NCBI RefSeq assembly: GCF_004352835.1
Contig: NZ_SJSB01000003.1
Span: 124,001 to 188,000 of the forward strand
Direction of reading: 5' to 3'
DNA from: Marinomonas flavescens
GTDB taxonomy: Bacteria > Pseudomonadota > Gammaproteobacteria > Pseudomonadales > Marinomonadaceae
Length of the DNA: 64,000 bases
The notes beneath the pieces were generated by a model. That model searched no databases. It was not told the DNA's origin and worked only from the letters and a program-made list of their open reading frames with translations. The translations under genes were made by a program, and so were the position numbers. Numbering within the stretch: the stretch's first letter is position 1; each line of letters opens with the position of its first letter. Below are positions 1 to 8,547 of the stretch, piece by piece.

Positions 1-1
1 G

Positions 2-112
2 ATGATTGCGATTCCGTCGATGATCATGATGATGGGCATTTTCTATTACCTATGGCGCAGCATTAATAAAGCGACGGGGTTAAAGCTCGAAGAGTTGTTG
101 GTAAAAAAATAG
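2..112 (+). CDS. C-terminal end of an unidentified membrane protein (partial)
   Basis: An open frame enters from the left edge and stops with TAG at 110-112, giving about 36 residues. The visible part is a hydrophobic, methionine- and isoleucine-rich segment running into FYYLWRSI, followed by a charged tail ending in LEELLVKK. This looks like the last membrane span and cytoplasmic tail of a transporter or other integral membrane protein. The family cannot be told from so little. A strong hairpin terminator follows, so it is the last gene of the preceding transcription unit. Confidence 0.5.
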   Translation: MIAIPSMIMMMGIFYYLWRSINKATGLKLEELLVKK

Positions 113-147
113 CACTTTATTAGCGTTACACAGCCCGCCAGACAATT

Positions 148-194
148 AATGGTCATGTTTATCATCCTAGGTAAACATGGCCATTTCTTTTTTA
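148..194 (+). terminator. Rho-independent terminator after the left-edge gene
   Basis: The arms at 148-163 and 170-185 form a 16-bp stem with two G-U pairs and a 6-nt loop, followed by a T-rich run. The remaining gene-free stretch to 412 is the probable promoter region of the betaine operon and holds the phased AGTCGYT repeats annotated separately. Confidence 0.8.
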
Positions 195-261
195 TTCATT
201 CCCATAAAATCATTCTTAACGACCAGAACGTCCTTTCCTGATCATTTTCTCGCATTAATGA

Positions 262-319
262 AGTCGTTCTTTTGCCGTGCTGTTTTGGCTAAGTCGCTTT
301 TGGTGTTCCTCTAGTCGTT
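262..319 (+). promoter_or_regulatory. Three AGTCGYT direct repeats upstream of the betaine/dimethylglycine operon
   Basis: AGTCGTT occurs at 262-268, AGTCGCT at 292-298 and AGTCGTT at 313-319, all in the same orientation. The start-to-start distances are 30 and 21 bp, close to three and two helical turns. Direct repeats about 21 bp apart suit an AraC-family regulator such as the GbdR encoded at 11609. A related TGTCGTTT lies at 10055-10062 upstream of gbcB. That these are GbdR sites is inference. Confidence 0.35.
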
Positions 320-412
320 TCCAGCTACCTCTCTAATGAATCGAAAAATTACACTGAGTTCATTGATGATTTTCAACTTTTACAGCCTCATTTTGATCGG
401 GAAGGAAAAACA

Positions 413-1390
413 ATGAACGCAGCAGAGCTACATGATAAAGCCATTGTTATTGACGGTTTGATTTGCGCGAAGTGGAATCGCGAACTCTTTGAAGACATGG
501 CCAAAGGCAAATTAACCGCCGCAAATTGCACAGTGTCTTTCTGGGAAAATTTTGAAGGCACGGTACGCAATGTGGTGGAAATGAATCAGCTGATTGAAAC
601 CAACAGTGATTTGCTGACTAAGGTCTATACCACCAAAGACATTCATCGAGCGAAAGCCGAGGGCAAAACCGGCGTCATGATGGGCTTTCAAAATGCCCAT
701 GCGTTTGAGGACCAAATCGGTTATGTACAGATCTTTAAAGACCTTGGTGTTGGTATTGTGCAGATGTGCTACAACACGCAAAACTTAGTAGGCACTGGTT
801 GCTACGAGCGCGATGGTGGTTTGTCTGGTTTCGGTCGTGAGATTGTGGCCGAAATGAATCGCGTTGGCATGCTGTGTGATTTATCTCATGTGGGACCCAA
901 TACCGCCAAAGAAGTTATTCTCGAATCCAAACACCCCGTCGCTTATTCCCATTGCTTGCCGTCAGGGCTAAAAGAGCACCCTCGCAATCGCAGCGACGAA
1001 GAGCTTAAGTTTATCGCTGATCATGGCGGTTTTGTGGGTGTGACCATGTTCACTCCATTCTTGCGCGCCGGCGTCAATGCCACCATCGAAGATTACGTAG
1101 AAGCCATTCGCTACATCTACAACATAGTGGGTGAAGACGCCATTGGCATTGGTACCGATTTTACCCAAGGTCACGGTGAAGATTTCTTCGAATATCTGAC
1201 TCATGACAAGGGCTATGCCCGCCGACTAACCCGCTTTGGGGAGATCATTAATCCGAAAGGCATTCGTACCGTGGGTGAGTTTCCTAATTTAACGGAAGCC
1301 TTGCTGAAAGGCGGGTTCAGCGAACGCCAAGTGTGCAAGATCATGGGTGAAAACTGGGTTTCATTACTGGAAAACGTGTGGGGCGAATAA
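413..1390 (+). CDS. Membrane-dipeptidase-family (M19) protein of the betaine cluster
   Basis: This 325-residue protein has the overall renal dipeptidase (M19) fold signature: GLSGFGREIVAEMNR, DLSHVG around residues 157-161, YSHC around 179-181, then HPRN and GIGTDF near 245-250. M19 enzymes are amidohydrolase-fold zinc peptidases, and homologues open the dimethylglycine operon in Pseudomonas. The N-terminal HxD metal motif is missing, because the strand that normally reads DGHND reads DGLIC here, and the bridging Glu position appears to be Gln93. His159, His180 and Asp249 remain. Classical dipeptidase activity is therefore doubtful, and a one-metal hydrolase on a betaine-related compound is possible. 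GGGAAGGA precedes the start. It is the first gene of an operon running to about 8445. Confidence 0.85.
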   Translation: MNAAELHDKAIVIDGLICAKWNRELFEDMAKGKLTAANCTVSFWENFEGTVRNVVEMNQLIETNSDLLTKVYTTKDIHRAKAEGKTGVMMGFQNAHAFEDQIGYVQIFKDLGVGIVQMCYNTQNLVGTGCYERDGGLSGFGREIVAEMNRVGMLCDLSHVGPNTAKEVILESKHPVAYSHCLPSGLKEHPRNRSDEELKFIADHGGFVGVTMFTPFLRAGVNATIEDYVEAIRYIYNIVGEDAIGIGTDFTQGHGEDFFEYLTHDKGYARRLTRFGEIINPKGIRTVGEFPNLTEALLKGGFSERQVCKIMGENWVSLLENVWGE

Positions 1391-1485
1391 GACGGTTTTG
1401 TTGTGTTATCGCAACATACTGGCTCATTTAGCTTCAATCTCTAGAAAACAAAAGATGATAGATAATAACGATTTAAGGGAAAATT

Positions 1486-2031
1486 ATGGGAACGCACGTA
1501 CCAGAAATGCCAATCCAAGTAGACGATGAAACCGGTGTTTGGAATACCGATGCTTTGCCAATGTTGTATGTACCTCGTCACTTTTTCGTGAATAACCACA
1601 TGGGAATTGAAAACGAAATTGGGGCAGAGCGATATGCCGAAATTCTTTATAAAGCAGGTTATAAATCCGCGTATTTTTGGTGTGAAAAAGAAGCTGAGTT
1701 GCATGGTTTTACTGGCGATGAGGTGTGGCACCATTATTTAAAACGTCTCTCTCAGCGTGGCTGGGGATTTTTCATTACCGAAGCGCTGGATGTCGCAAAA
1801 GGCACGGCTAAGGTTCGTCTGGAAAACTCGGCGTTTGTTTACCATTACCTGCAAGAGCACGGCAGTAAGGTTAATCGTAAAGTGGATTACATGTTTACCG
1901 GTTGGTTTGCCGGTGCCTTGGATCAGGTCGCCAAAAGCCAAGGCCTGTCTATTCGTACCAAAGCTGAGCAAACGCAAAGTGCTGCACAAGAAGGTTTTGA
2001 TGTCGGTTATTTCTCTGTTTCACCGATTTAA
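1486..2031 (+). CDS. DUF5943 domain protein of the dimethylglycine operon
   Basis: A 181-residue soluble protein matching the family found between the dipeptidase-like gene and dgcA in betaine-degrading gammaproteobacteria (DUF5943, related to 4-vinyl reductase/V4R small-molecule-binding domains). It contains the region PRHFFVNNHMGIENEIGAE and a C-terminal half rich in aromatic residues. No catalytic motif, signal peptide or membrane span is visible. The function is not established. Position and conservation of order point to an accessory role in dimethylglycine/sarcosine metabolism, perhaps ligand sensing or folate/flavin handling, but that is inference. The start follows TTAAGGGAAAATT. Confidence 0.8.
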   Translation: MGTHVPEMPIQVDDETGVWNTDALPMLYVPRHFFVNNHMGIENEIGAERYAEILYKAGYKSAYFWCEKEAELHGFTGDEVWHHYLKRLSQRGWGFFITEALDVAKGTAKVRLENSAFVYHYLQEHGSKVNRKVDYMFTGWFAGALDQVAKSQGLSIRTKAEQTQSAAQEGFDVGYFSVSPI

Positions 2032-2076
2032 TTTTTCATTTGCTGTCCGTTATTTTAAAGAAGGCGGGGTTCTACT

Positions 2077-4152
2077 ATGTCCCAATATGATGCGTTGTTC
2101 GAGCCATTAAATATCAACAAGTTAACAGTGCGTAACCGCATTGTCAGTACGGCTCACGCGGAGGTATATGCCACTGATGGGGGCATGACAACAGACCGTT
2201 ATGTGAAGTATTACGAAGAAAAGGCCAAAGGTGGTTGTGGTCTGTGTATTTGTGGTGGCTCCAGTGTGGTGTCGATCGATAGCCCACAAAGCTGGTGGAG
2301 TTCTGTCAATCTATCGGTTGATCGTATTATTCCTCATTTCCAGAATCTAGCCGACGCCGTGCATAAGCATGGCGGAAAAATAATGATTCAAATCAGTCAC
2401 ATGGGGCGCCGCTCTCGTTGGGATGGTGAAAACTGGCCCAACCTTATGTCGCCTTCTGGTATTCGTGAGCCGGTCCATCGTGCGACCTGTAAAACCATTG
2501 AAGTAGAAGAAATCTGGCGTATTGTTGGTGATTTTGCGCAAGCAGCGCGGCGCGCGAAAGAAGGTGGTTTGGATGGCGTTGAGTTATCCGCCGTGCATCA
2601 GCATATGATCGATCAGTTCTGGTCGCCTCGGGTTAATAAACGCACCGATGAGTGGGGCGGTACCTTTGAAGGTCGGATGAAATTCGGCATGGAAGTGGTG
2701 AAAGCGGTACGCAAAGAAGTCGGTCCTGACTTTGTTGTGGGTATGCGTATTTCAGGGGATGAATTTCACCCTGATGGCTTGAACCATGAAGACATGAAGC
2801 AAATTGCCAAATACTTTAACGACACTGGCATGATCGATTTCTTTGGTGTGGTGGGGTCCGGTTGTGACACGCACAATACCTTGGCAAACGTGATTCCGAA
2901 TATGACTTATCCGCCTGAGCCTTTTTTGCATCTTGCGGCTGGGATTAAGACTGTGGTGGATGTGCCTGTGATTCATGCGCAAAACATCAAGGATCCAAAT
3001 CAAGCGAAACGTATTATTGAAGGGGGCTATGTGGATTTTGTCGGTATGACAAGAGCGCACATTGCTGACCCGCATTTTATCGCCAAGATCAAAATGGATC
3101 AGGTCGATCAAATTCGCCAGTGTGTCGGCGCAAACTATTGCATCGACCGCCAATACCAAGGCTTGGATGTATTGTGCATTCAAAATGCGGCGACTTCCCG
3201 TGAGTACATGGGCTTGCCTCATGTGATAGAAAAAACCAGTGGAGTGATTCGCAATGTGGTGGTGATTGGGGGTGGTCCTGGTGGTATGGAATCCGCTCGA
3301 GTGGCGGCAGAACGCGGTCATAAGGTTACCTTGATTGAAGCCGCCGCTGAGCTGGGTGGGCAAATTACCCTTGCTGCGAAAGCGCCACAACGGGATCAAA
3401 TCGCCGGTATTAGTCGTTGGCTGATCATGGAGCTAGAACGCTTGGGCGTGGATATCCGACTCAACACCGCAGCGGATGAAGTCTTGGTGAACAGCTTGGC
3501 GCCCGATGTGTGTATTTTGGCCACGGGTGGTCGTCCTTTTCTTGAGCAAAACCCAGAGTGGGGCGCAGAAGAAGGTTTGGTTGTGTCCACTTGGGATATT
3601 TTGAGTGGCAAGGTTGAGCCGGGCAAAAACGTGCTGATCTACGACACTATTTGTGAGTTCTCTGGCATGTCAGCGGCGGATTTCTTAGCGTCAAAAGGCG
3701 CCTTGGTGGAGTTGGTTACGGATGATATCAAGCCAGGTGTTGGCATCGGCGGTACTACGTTCCCGACTTACTATCGTTCGCTTTATGAAAAAGAAGTCAT
3801 CATGTCTTCGGATCTGATTCTCGAAAAAGTCTATCGTGAAGGCAGCAACTTGGTGGCGGTATTAGAAAACGAATACACCGGCCAACAAGAAGAGCGCGTC
3901 GTGGACCAAGTGGTGGTTGAAAATGGCACCCGACCTAATGAAGATTTGTATTACGCGTTAAAAGCCGCGTCTTGCAATAAAGGTCAAATCGACGTTGAGG
4001 CTTTGTACGATATCAAGCCACAACCTGTGCTTGAGCAACATGGCAAAGACACAGGCGATGGCATGATCTTATGGCGTTTGGGCGATTGTGTGTCACAGCG
4101 AAATACCCATGCGGCGCTGTACGATGCTTTGCGTTTGTGCAAAGACCTTTAA
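2077..4152 (+). CDS. dgcA: Dimethylglycine demethylase flavoprotein subunit DgcA
   Basis: A 691-residue NADH:flavin oxidoreductase of the old-yellow-enzyme/trimethylamine dehydrogenase group. Residues 1-340 form the FMN-binding TIM barrel (start YDALFEPLNINKLTVRNR), followed by a cysteine segment and, from about residue 395 (VVIGGGPGGMESAR), an FAD/NAD-binding domain. With DgcB and the ETF pair it oxidatively demethylates dimethylglycine to sarcosine. The cluster region keeps Cys349, Cys355 and Cys367, but the second cysteine of the usual C-x2-C-x3-C-x11-C pattern is Ala352, so the 4Fe-4S cluster may be absent or have different ligands. Its neighbours are the DUF5943 gene (45 bp upstream) and dgcB (32 bp downstream), in one operon. 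Confidence 0.93.
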   Translation: MSQYDALFEPLNINKLTVRNRIVSTAHAEVYATDGGMTTDRYVKYYEEKAKGGCGLCICGGSSVVSIDSPQSWWSSVNLSVDRIIPHFQNLADAVHKHGGKIMIQISHMGRRSRWDGENWPNLMSPSGIREPVHRATCKTIEVEEIWRIVGDFAQAARRAKEGGLDGVELSAVHQHMIDQFWSPRVNKRTDEWGGTFEGRMKFGMEVVKAVRKEVGPDFVVGMRISGDEFHPDGLNHEDMKQIAKYFNDTGMIDFFGVVGSGCDTHNTLANVIPNMTYPPEPFLHLAAGIKTVVDVPVIHAQNIKDPNQAKRIIEGGYVDFVGMTRAHIADPHFIAKIKMDQVDQIRQCVGANYCIDRQYQGLDVLCIQNAATSREYMGLPHVIEKTSGVIRNVVVIGGGPGGMESARVAAERGHKVTLIEAAAELGGQITLAAKAPQRDQIAGISRWLIMELERLGVDIRLNTAADEVLVNSLAPDVCILATGGRPFLEQNPEWGAEEGLVVSTWDILSGKVEPGKNVLIYDTICEFSGMSAADFLASKGALVELVTDDIKPGVGIGGTTFPTYYRSLYEKEVIMSSDLILEKVYREGSNLVAVLENEYTGQQEERVVDQVVVENGTRPNEDLYYALKAASCNKGQIDVEALYDIKPQPVLEQHGKDTGDGMILWRLGDCVSQRNTHAALYDALRLCKDL

Positions 4153-4184
4153 CGATTAGCGCGCTTGGTTGATGAGGATTCATC

Positions 4185-6131
4185 ATGGTTATTGACTGGT
4201 TACCTTCAGTGTTGATTGTGACGCTGCTTGTTTTGGCGGTGATTGGCGGGGTTCGGCGTGCGAATTTGTGGCGCGCCGGGCAGCCGGACAAAGTAAACAT
4301 AGTGGCTGGCTTATTGGCAATGCCGAAGCGCTATCTGCACGACCTTCATCATGTGGTGGAACGCGACAAATACATGTCTCGAATCCATGTGGCGACCGCT
4401 GGCGGATTCGTTTTGTCCATGGCTCTGGTGATCTTGGTGCATGTGTTTGGCGTTGGTCATCAGCTTCTTGCTGGGGCGCTTTTGGTTGCCTTGGTGCTGA
4501 TGTTTGTTGGTGCACTCTTTATTGCTAAGCGTCGTTTTAATCCACCTAGTCGATTATCGAAAGGGCCTTGGATGCGTCTGCCGAAAAGCTTGCTGACGTT
4601 TGCCGTGACCTTTTTTGTACTGACGTTGCCGATGGCGGGTGTTTTGCCAGAAGGCACTGGCGGTTGGTTACTGACGATCGTCTTGTCGATTGGCATTGTG
4701 CTGAGTTTGTCGGAAATGCTTTTTGGCATGACGTGGGGCGGGCCGATGAAGCACGCTTTTGCAGGGGCGTTGCATCTTGCTTTTCACCGTCGTCCTGAGC
4801 GTTTTGGTGGTGGCCGCTCTACGGGTTTGAAGCCGGCTGAATTAGGCGGCAAGGTTCACGGTGTGGCCAAGCCTAGTGATTTTAAATGGAACCAATTACT
4901 CGGTTTTGATGCCTGTGTGCAGTGTGGTAAATGCGAGGCCATGTGCCCAGCGTTTGCAGCAGGACAGCCATTAAATCCGAAAAAGCTGATTCAAGATATG
5001 GTGGTTGGTTTAGCGGGTGGGACAGATGCGAACTACGCAGGAAGCCCTTATCCTGCGGCTGACGGAAAAGGTAAAGCGCTTGGTGAGGCCCAAGGTGGCA
5101 TCAATAATGTGATTACCGCCGGTTTGATCGATGCGGATACCTTATGGTCTTGTACCACTTGCCGGGCCTGTGTCGAAGAATGCCCAATGATGATTGAGCA
5201 TGTGGATGCGATTGTCGATATGCGTCGTTTTCTCACCATGGAAAAAGGCAAAACGCCAAACAAAGGCGCCGAGATTTTAGAAAATATCATAGCGACAGAC
5301 AATCCAAATGGCCATTCGCCAGCGAGCCGGACCCATTGGGCCGCGGATCAGAACTTGCCCTTGATGAAAGAGAAAAAAGTCGTTGATGTCTTGTTTTGGG
5401 TCTCCGATGGCGCTTTTGATATGCGCAGTCAGCGTATTCTTAGGGCGTTTGTCTCGCTAATGAAAGCCGCCAATGTCGATGTGGCGATTTTAGGGGATGA
5501 AGAGCGAGACAGTGGCGATGTGGCAAGACGCTTAGGCGATGACGCTACGTTTCAAAGTTTGGCGAAGCGTAATTTAGCGACCTTGTCGCAGTATGAATTT
5601 AACAAGATAGTGACGACAGACCCGCATGCTTATCACTGTTTGCGCAATGAATATGGGGATTTTGATGACGATGGTGTGCTTTCTAAAGGCGCATCAGGTC
5701 AAGGTGTTGAGATTCTTCATCACACGACGTTTTTGAATCAATTGGTGCAACAAGGTTTGCTCAAGCTAGACGCCTTCAAAGGTGGCAAAGTAACCTATCA
5801 TGACCCTTGTTACTTAGGGCGTTATAACGGTGAGTACGATGCGCCACGTGAACTGCTGCGTTCATTAGGCATTGAGATTGCTGAAATGGAACGCTCCGGT
5901 TTCCGCTCTCGTTGTTGTGGCGGTGGCGGTGGCGCACCGATCACCGACATTCCAGGCGAACGTCGTATTGCGGACATGCGAATGGAAGATGTGATTGCGA
6001 CAAGTGCTGAACTAGTGGCGGTCGGTTGTCAGCAATGTACGGCGATGTTGGAAGGGGTGGTGGAGCCTCGACCTGTGGTGAAAGACATTGCTGAAATTTT
6101 GGTGGGTCAGCTGGCTGAGGAGGTGCACTAA
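4185..6131 (+). CDS. dgcB: Dimethylglycine demethylase iron-sulfur subunit DgcB
   Basis: A 648-residue membrane-anchored Fe-S protein. The N-terminal ~190 residues hold several hydrophobic spans (DUF3483-like). Two 4Fe-4S binding motifs follow, CVQCGKCEAMCP near residue 243 and CTTCRACVEECP near 323. The C-terminal half has two CCG (heterodisulfide-reductase-type) motifs, HDPCYLGRYNG near 538 and CCGGGGG near 577. Such proteins pass electrons from the flavoprotein/ETF to the quinone pool. In Pseudomonas, DgcB is needed together with DgcA for growth on dimethylglycine. The stop codon overlaps the etfA start by one base (TAATG), which suggests translational coupling. Confidence 0.92.
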   Translation: MVIDWLPSVLIVTLLVLAVIGGVRRANLWRAGQPDKVNIVAGLLAMPKRYLHDLHHVVERDKYMSRIHVATAGGFVLSMALVILVHVFGVGHQLLAGALLVALVLMFVGALFIAKRRFNPPSRLSKGPWMRLPKSLLTFAVTFFVLTLPMAGVLPEGTGGWLLTIVLSIGIVLSLSEMLFGMTWGGPMKHAFAGALHLAFHRRPERFGGGRSTGLKPAELGGKVHGVAKPSDFKWNQLLGFDACVQCGKCEAMCPAFAAGQPLNPKKLIQDMVVGLAGGTDANYAGSPYPAADGKGKALGEAQGGINNVITAGLIDADTLWSCTTCRACVEECPMMIEHVDAIVDMRRFLTMEKGKTPNKGAEILENIIATDNPNGHSPASRTHWAADQNLPLMKEKKVVDVLFWVSDGAFDMRSQRILRAFVSLMKAANVDVAILGDEERDSGDVARRLGDDATFQSLAKRNLATLSQYEFNKIVTTDPHAYHCLRNEYGDFDDDGVLSKGASGQGVEILHHTTFLNQLVQQGLLKLDAFKGGKVTYHDPCYLGRYNGEYDAPRELLRSLGIEIAEMERSGFRSRCCGGGGGAPITDIPGERRIADMRMEDVIATSAELVAVGCQQCTAMLEGVVEPRPVVKDIAEILVGQLAEEVH

Positions 6132-7426
6132 TGAGTAACGTCTCTTCGTTAGGCATATCTTCGTTAGGCATAGTACGTCGTGATCCTCGTAAGGAATGGA
6201 TTGCTCGTAATCGCTTACACCCTTTGTACCATGAGGTGATCAATGAAGGCCTTGGTAGTGTCGTTGGGCCCAGTGGCTTGATCCGTAAAAATCCGCATCA
6301 AATTGGTTTTATTGGCCCCAATGGCATTAAACGAATTGATCGCTTAAAGGGCAATGGTGCAGACACGTCAAACAAACGCCATGGTTCAGCACAAGAGGTT
6401 GTGTTGCCGTTGCATGTGGTGACGACGCCTGATTTTTATCTTGTCGTGGTACCAGATTTAGTGGGTGGTCGCTTGTCCTCCCATGACAAAGACATTCTGG
6501 GTCTTGCGCATGCGTTACAAGGGGGCATGGAAGGCAACGGCGCCGTGGTGGCAGTGTGCTTTGGTGATGTCAAAGAAACCCAGTTTGATTTGGCGGGTGT
6601 GGATCGCTTGATTCACCTAACCGGTACTGAGTTTGAAGGATTTACGCCAGAAGCGAGAGTGGCGGCGTTGGTCCAAATAGACACGCAATTGGCGCCTCAG
6701 CATTGGTTATTTCCAGACAGTATTCATGGTGGTACGGACTTAGGTTCTCGTCTTGCGGCGAGCTTGGGAGAACGGCCAGCGACACAAGCTTGGCAAGTGA
6801 TACCTGAGAAAGTCGTTTGTCGTGGTGCAGGGGGCAGCCTTGATATCGCCAGACAAACACCTCGTATTGTGATGGTGTTAGAAGAGTGCGGTAACGCCAT
6901 TGATGAAACACGACATGAAGTTTTGCCGATCAGTGTGGACGCTCTGGAGATTCAGTCGGCACACTTGATCGATCACGGTCAGGTGGCGGTAGACCCTAAT
7001 GAAATTCCATTGGCCGAAGCGGAGTTTATTGTTTCGGCAGGCAATGGCATCCATAACTGGGCGCAATATCATCAAACGGCACAGGCACTGGGTGCCACTG
7101 AAGGAGCAAGCCGCGTTGCAGTAGACGATGGCTTTATGCCGCGTTTTCGTCAGGTGGGCGCTTCAGGTACTTGGGTCACAGCGCGGGTTTATCTTGCTGT
7201 CGGAATTTCTGGTGCAATTCAGCACATGCAGGGGATTGGTCAGTGCGAAAAGATTATTGCCATTAATACGGACGCCGGTTGTGACATGGTGAAGCGATCG
7301 CATTTAAGTGTGATTGATGACAGTGACGTTATTTTATCGGAGCTGATGCAGTTGGCTCAAGAATACGGGGTGAATGATAAGCCCAGCCAAGAGAATAGCC
7401 CGGAGGAGAGCCAGAATGTCGCTTAA
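6131..7426 (+). CDS. etfA: Electron transfer flavoprotein alpha subunit of the dimethylglycine system
   Basis: A 431-residue ETF alpha/FixB protein, about 110 residues longer than housekeeping EtfA, as expected for the copies in betaine clusters. The C-terminal FAD domain is clear, with FIVSAGNGIHNW and VGISGAIQHMQGIGQCEKIIAINTD around residues 295-390. It should accept electrons from DgcA together with EtfB and pass them to the respiratory chain, probably via DgcB. The first ~70 residues contain the near-repeat SSLGISSLGIVRRDPRKEW, and the exact start is not firm. The gene overlaps dgcB by one base and etfB by 11 bases. Confidence 0.9.
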   Translation: MSNVSSLGISSLGIVRRDPRKEWIARNRLHPLYHEVINEGLGSVVGPSGLIRKNPHQIGFIGPNGIKRIDRLKGNGADTSNKRHGSAQEVVLPLHVVTTPDFYLVVVPDLVGGRLSSHDKDILGLAHALQGGMEGNGAVVAVCFGDVKETQFDLAGVDRLIHLTGTEFEGFTPEARVAALVQIDTQLAPQHWLFPDSIHGGTDLGSRLAASLGERPATQAWQVIPEKVVCRGAGGSLDIARQTPRIVMVLEECGNAIDETRHEVLPISVDALEIQSAHLIDHGQVAVDPNEIPLAEAEFIVSAGNGIHNWAQYHQTAQALGATEGASRVAVDDGFMPRFRQVGASGTWVTARVYLAVGISGAIQHMQGIGQCEKIIAINTDAGCDMVKRSHLSVIDDSDVILSELMQLAQEYGVNDKPSQENSPEESQNVA

Positions 7427-8186
7427 TGTTGTTTCTTTGGTGTCGGTGGGGCGTCATCCTCAATCGGGTCGTGCACGACGTGCGGATCAAGATGGGCGGG
7501 CGGTAGAATTGGGTTTAAAGTTGGTTGCTAAGGCGCTGTCTGTGGTGCATGTTGGTGATCCGGATGATCCGGTATTACGTCAATATGCGGGCATGGGCTT
7601 GCCATCAATGACGATCTTGAAACAAGACAAAAGTATTGATGCGGTGCCGATATTGAGCCAGTTTTTACAGCAAGAAAAAATAGACATTGTGCTCACCGGT
7701 GTGCGCGCTGAAAGTGGAGAATCCTCTGGCATGGTGCCTTATTTATTGGCCCATGCTTTAGGTTGGCCAGTGGTGGCGCGGGTGGCGGATATCGTTTCAG
7801 TGAAGGATGGCGAAGCGCAAGTGTTGTTGGCGCTACCACGAGGCCAGCGTCGTGCAGTAAGTGTTAAGCTGCCGTTTATTGCCAGTGTTGATCATGCCGC
7901 TGAAATCGCCCGCCAAAGTGCGTTTGCGCTTGGTTTACGAGCGAGTATAGAAAGCGTCGAGAGTGTTGGTGAAGTGGATCGGATTCGTGTAGATTGGCAA
8001 GAGTCAGTCGCAAAATCTCGTCCGAAGCGCTTAAAAACAGTGAAAGCGAAAACCGCTGCCGAACGCTTTAAAGCGGCCACGGCGAAACCCGAAGGGGGCA
8101 CTGGCAAGGTGATGAAGAACGAAACGCCGAAAGAGAAAGCGCGTGCTATTTTTGATCTTTTACTAGAAGAGAAAGTGATTCGCTAG
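7416..8186 (+). CDS. etfB: Electron transfer flavoprotein beta subunit of the dimethylglycine system
   Basis: A 256-residue EtfB/FixA-like protein beginning MSLNVVSLVSVGRHP. I chose the ATG at 7416 because GGAGGAG lies just upstream (7402-7408); an in-frame start 42 bases earlier would add an arginine-rich stretch inside etfA. The nucleotide-binding domain covers roughly residues 1-200. The last ~50 residues form a lysine/alanine-rich linker and an acidic-basic helix. It forms the heterodimeric ETF with the preceding subunit, which it overlaps by 11 bases. Electrons from dimethylglycine oxidation are the likely input. Confidence 0.88.
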   Translation: MSLNVVSLVSVGRHPQSGRARRADQDGRAVELGLKLVAKALSVVHVGDPDDPVLRQYAGMGLPSMTILKQDKSIDAVPILSQFLQQEKIDIVLTGVRAESGESSGMVPYLLAHALGWPVVARVADIVSVKDGEAQVLLALPRGQRRAVSVKLPFIASVDHAAEIARQSAFALGLRASIESVESVGEVDRIRVDWQESVAKSRPKRLKTVKAKTAAERFKAATAKPEGGTGKVMKNETPKEKARAIFDLLLEEKVIR

Positions 8187-8196
8187 GTACTAAACT

Positions 8197-8445
8197 ATGA
8201 TGATTGTAGACTTGGTTGATGAAGTAGATTTTAAAGAAAAGCTGATCGCGCTTGGTGCGCCTATTAGCCAACAGCAAAGCTTGGATGAAGTGCGCGATGC
8301 GACCTTAGCTTGGTTAAAGGATTACCCTGAGCAAATCTCTTTTGTGCAACAACTTTGCCAAGAGATGGAGCATAATGAAGTGACTGTGTTACCAGAAGTG
8401 AAAGCACTGTTGCAGCGTTTTGCCAGTTTTACTGGTGCAGCGTAA
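8197..8445 (+). CDS. Small acidic protein at the end of the dimethylglycine operon
   Basis: An 82-residue acidic, probably all-helical soluble protein starting ten bases after etfB and followed directly by the operon terminator, so it is very likely co-transcribed. I do not recognise the family. It has no cysteines arranged as a metal site (only one Cys), no signal peptide and no membrane span. Position suggests a role with the ETF/DgcAB electron-transfer complex or operon-specific assembly, but nothing in the sequence shows this. The start could be either of two consecutive ATG codons (8197 or 8200). Confidence 0.65.
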   Translation: MMIVDLVDEVDFKEKLIALGAPISQQQSLDEVRDATLAWLKDYPEQISFVQQLCQEMEHNEVTVLPEVKALLQRFASFTGAA

Positions 8446-8467
8446 TCAGGGCAAAGAGATGTGTTGT

Positions 8468-8499
8468 AAAACGGGCGCTGTTTAAACGCCCGTTTTTTT
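8468..8499 (+). terminator. Terminator of the dimethylglycine operon
   Basis: A perfect 10-bp inverted repeat (AAAACGGGCG at 8468-8477 and CGCCCGTTTT at 8487-8496) with a 9-nt loop and a T run to 8499. It separates the operon from the convergent gbcA gene. Confidence 0.9.
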
Positions 8500-8547
8500 A
8501 TGCCTGGTATTAAGAGCATGTCTGAATCAAGTGCTTGCTGTGTAACC

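Noticed and set aside
2752..3399. A 215-residue minus-strand frame inside dgcA
   Set aside because: It is antisense to a clear flavoprotein and has atypical His/Arg-rich composition.
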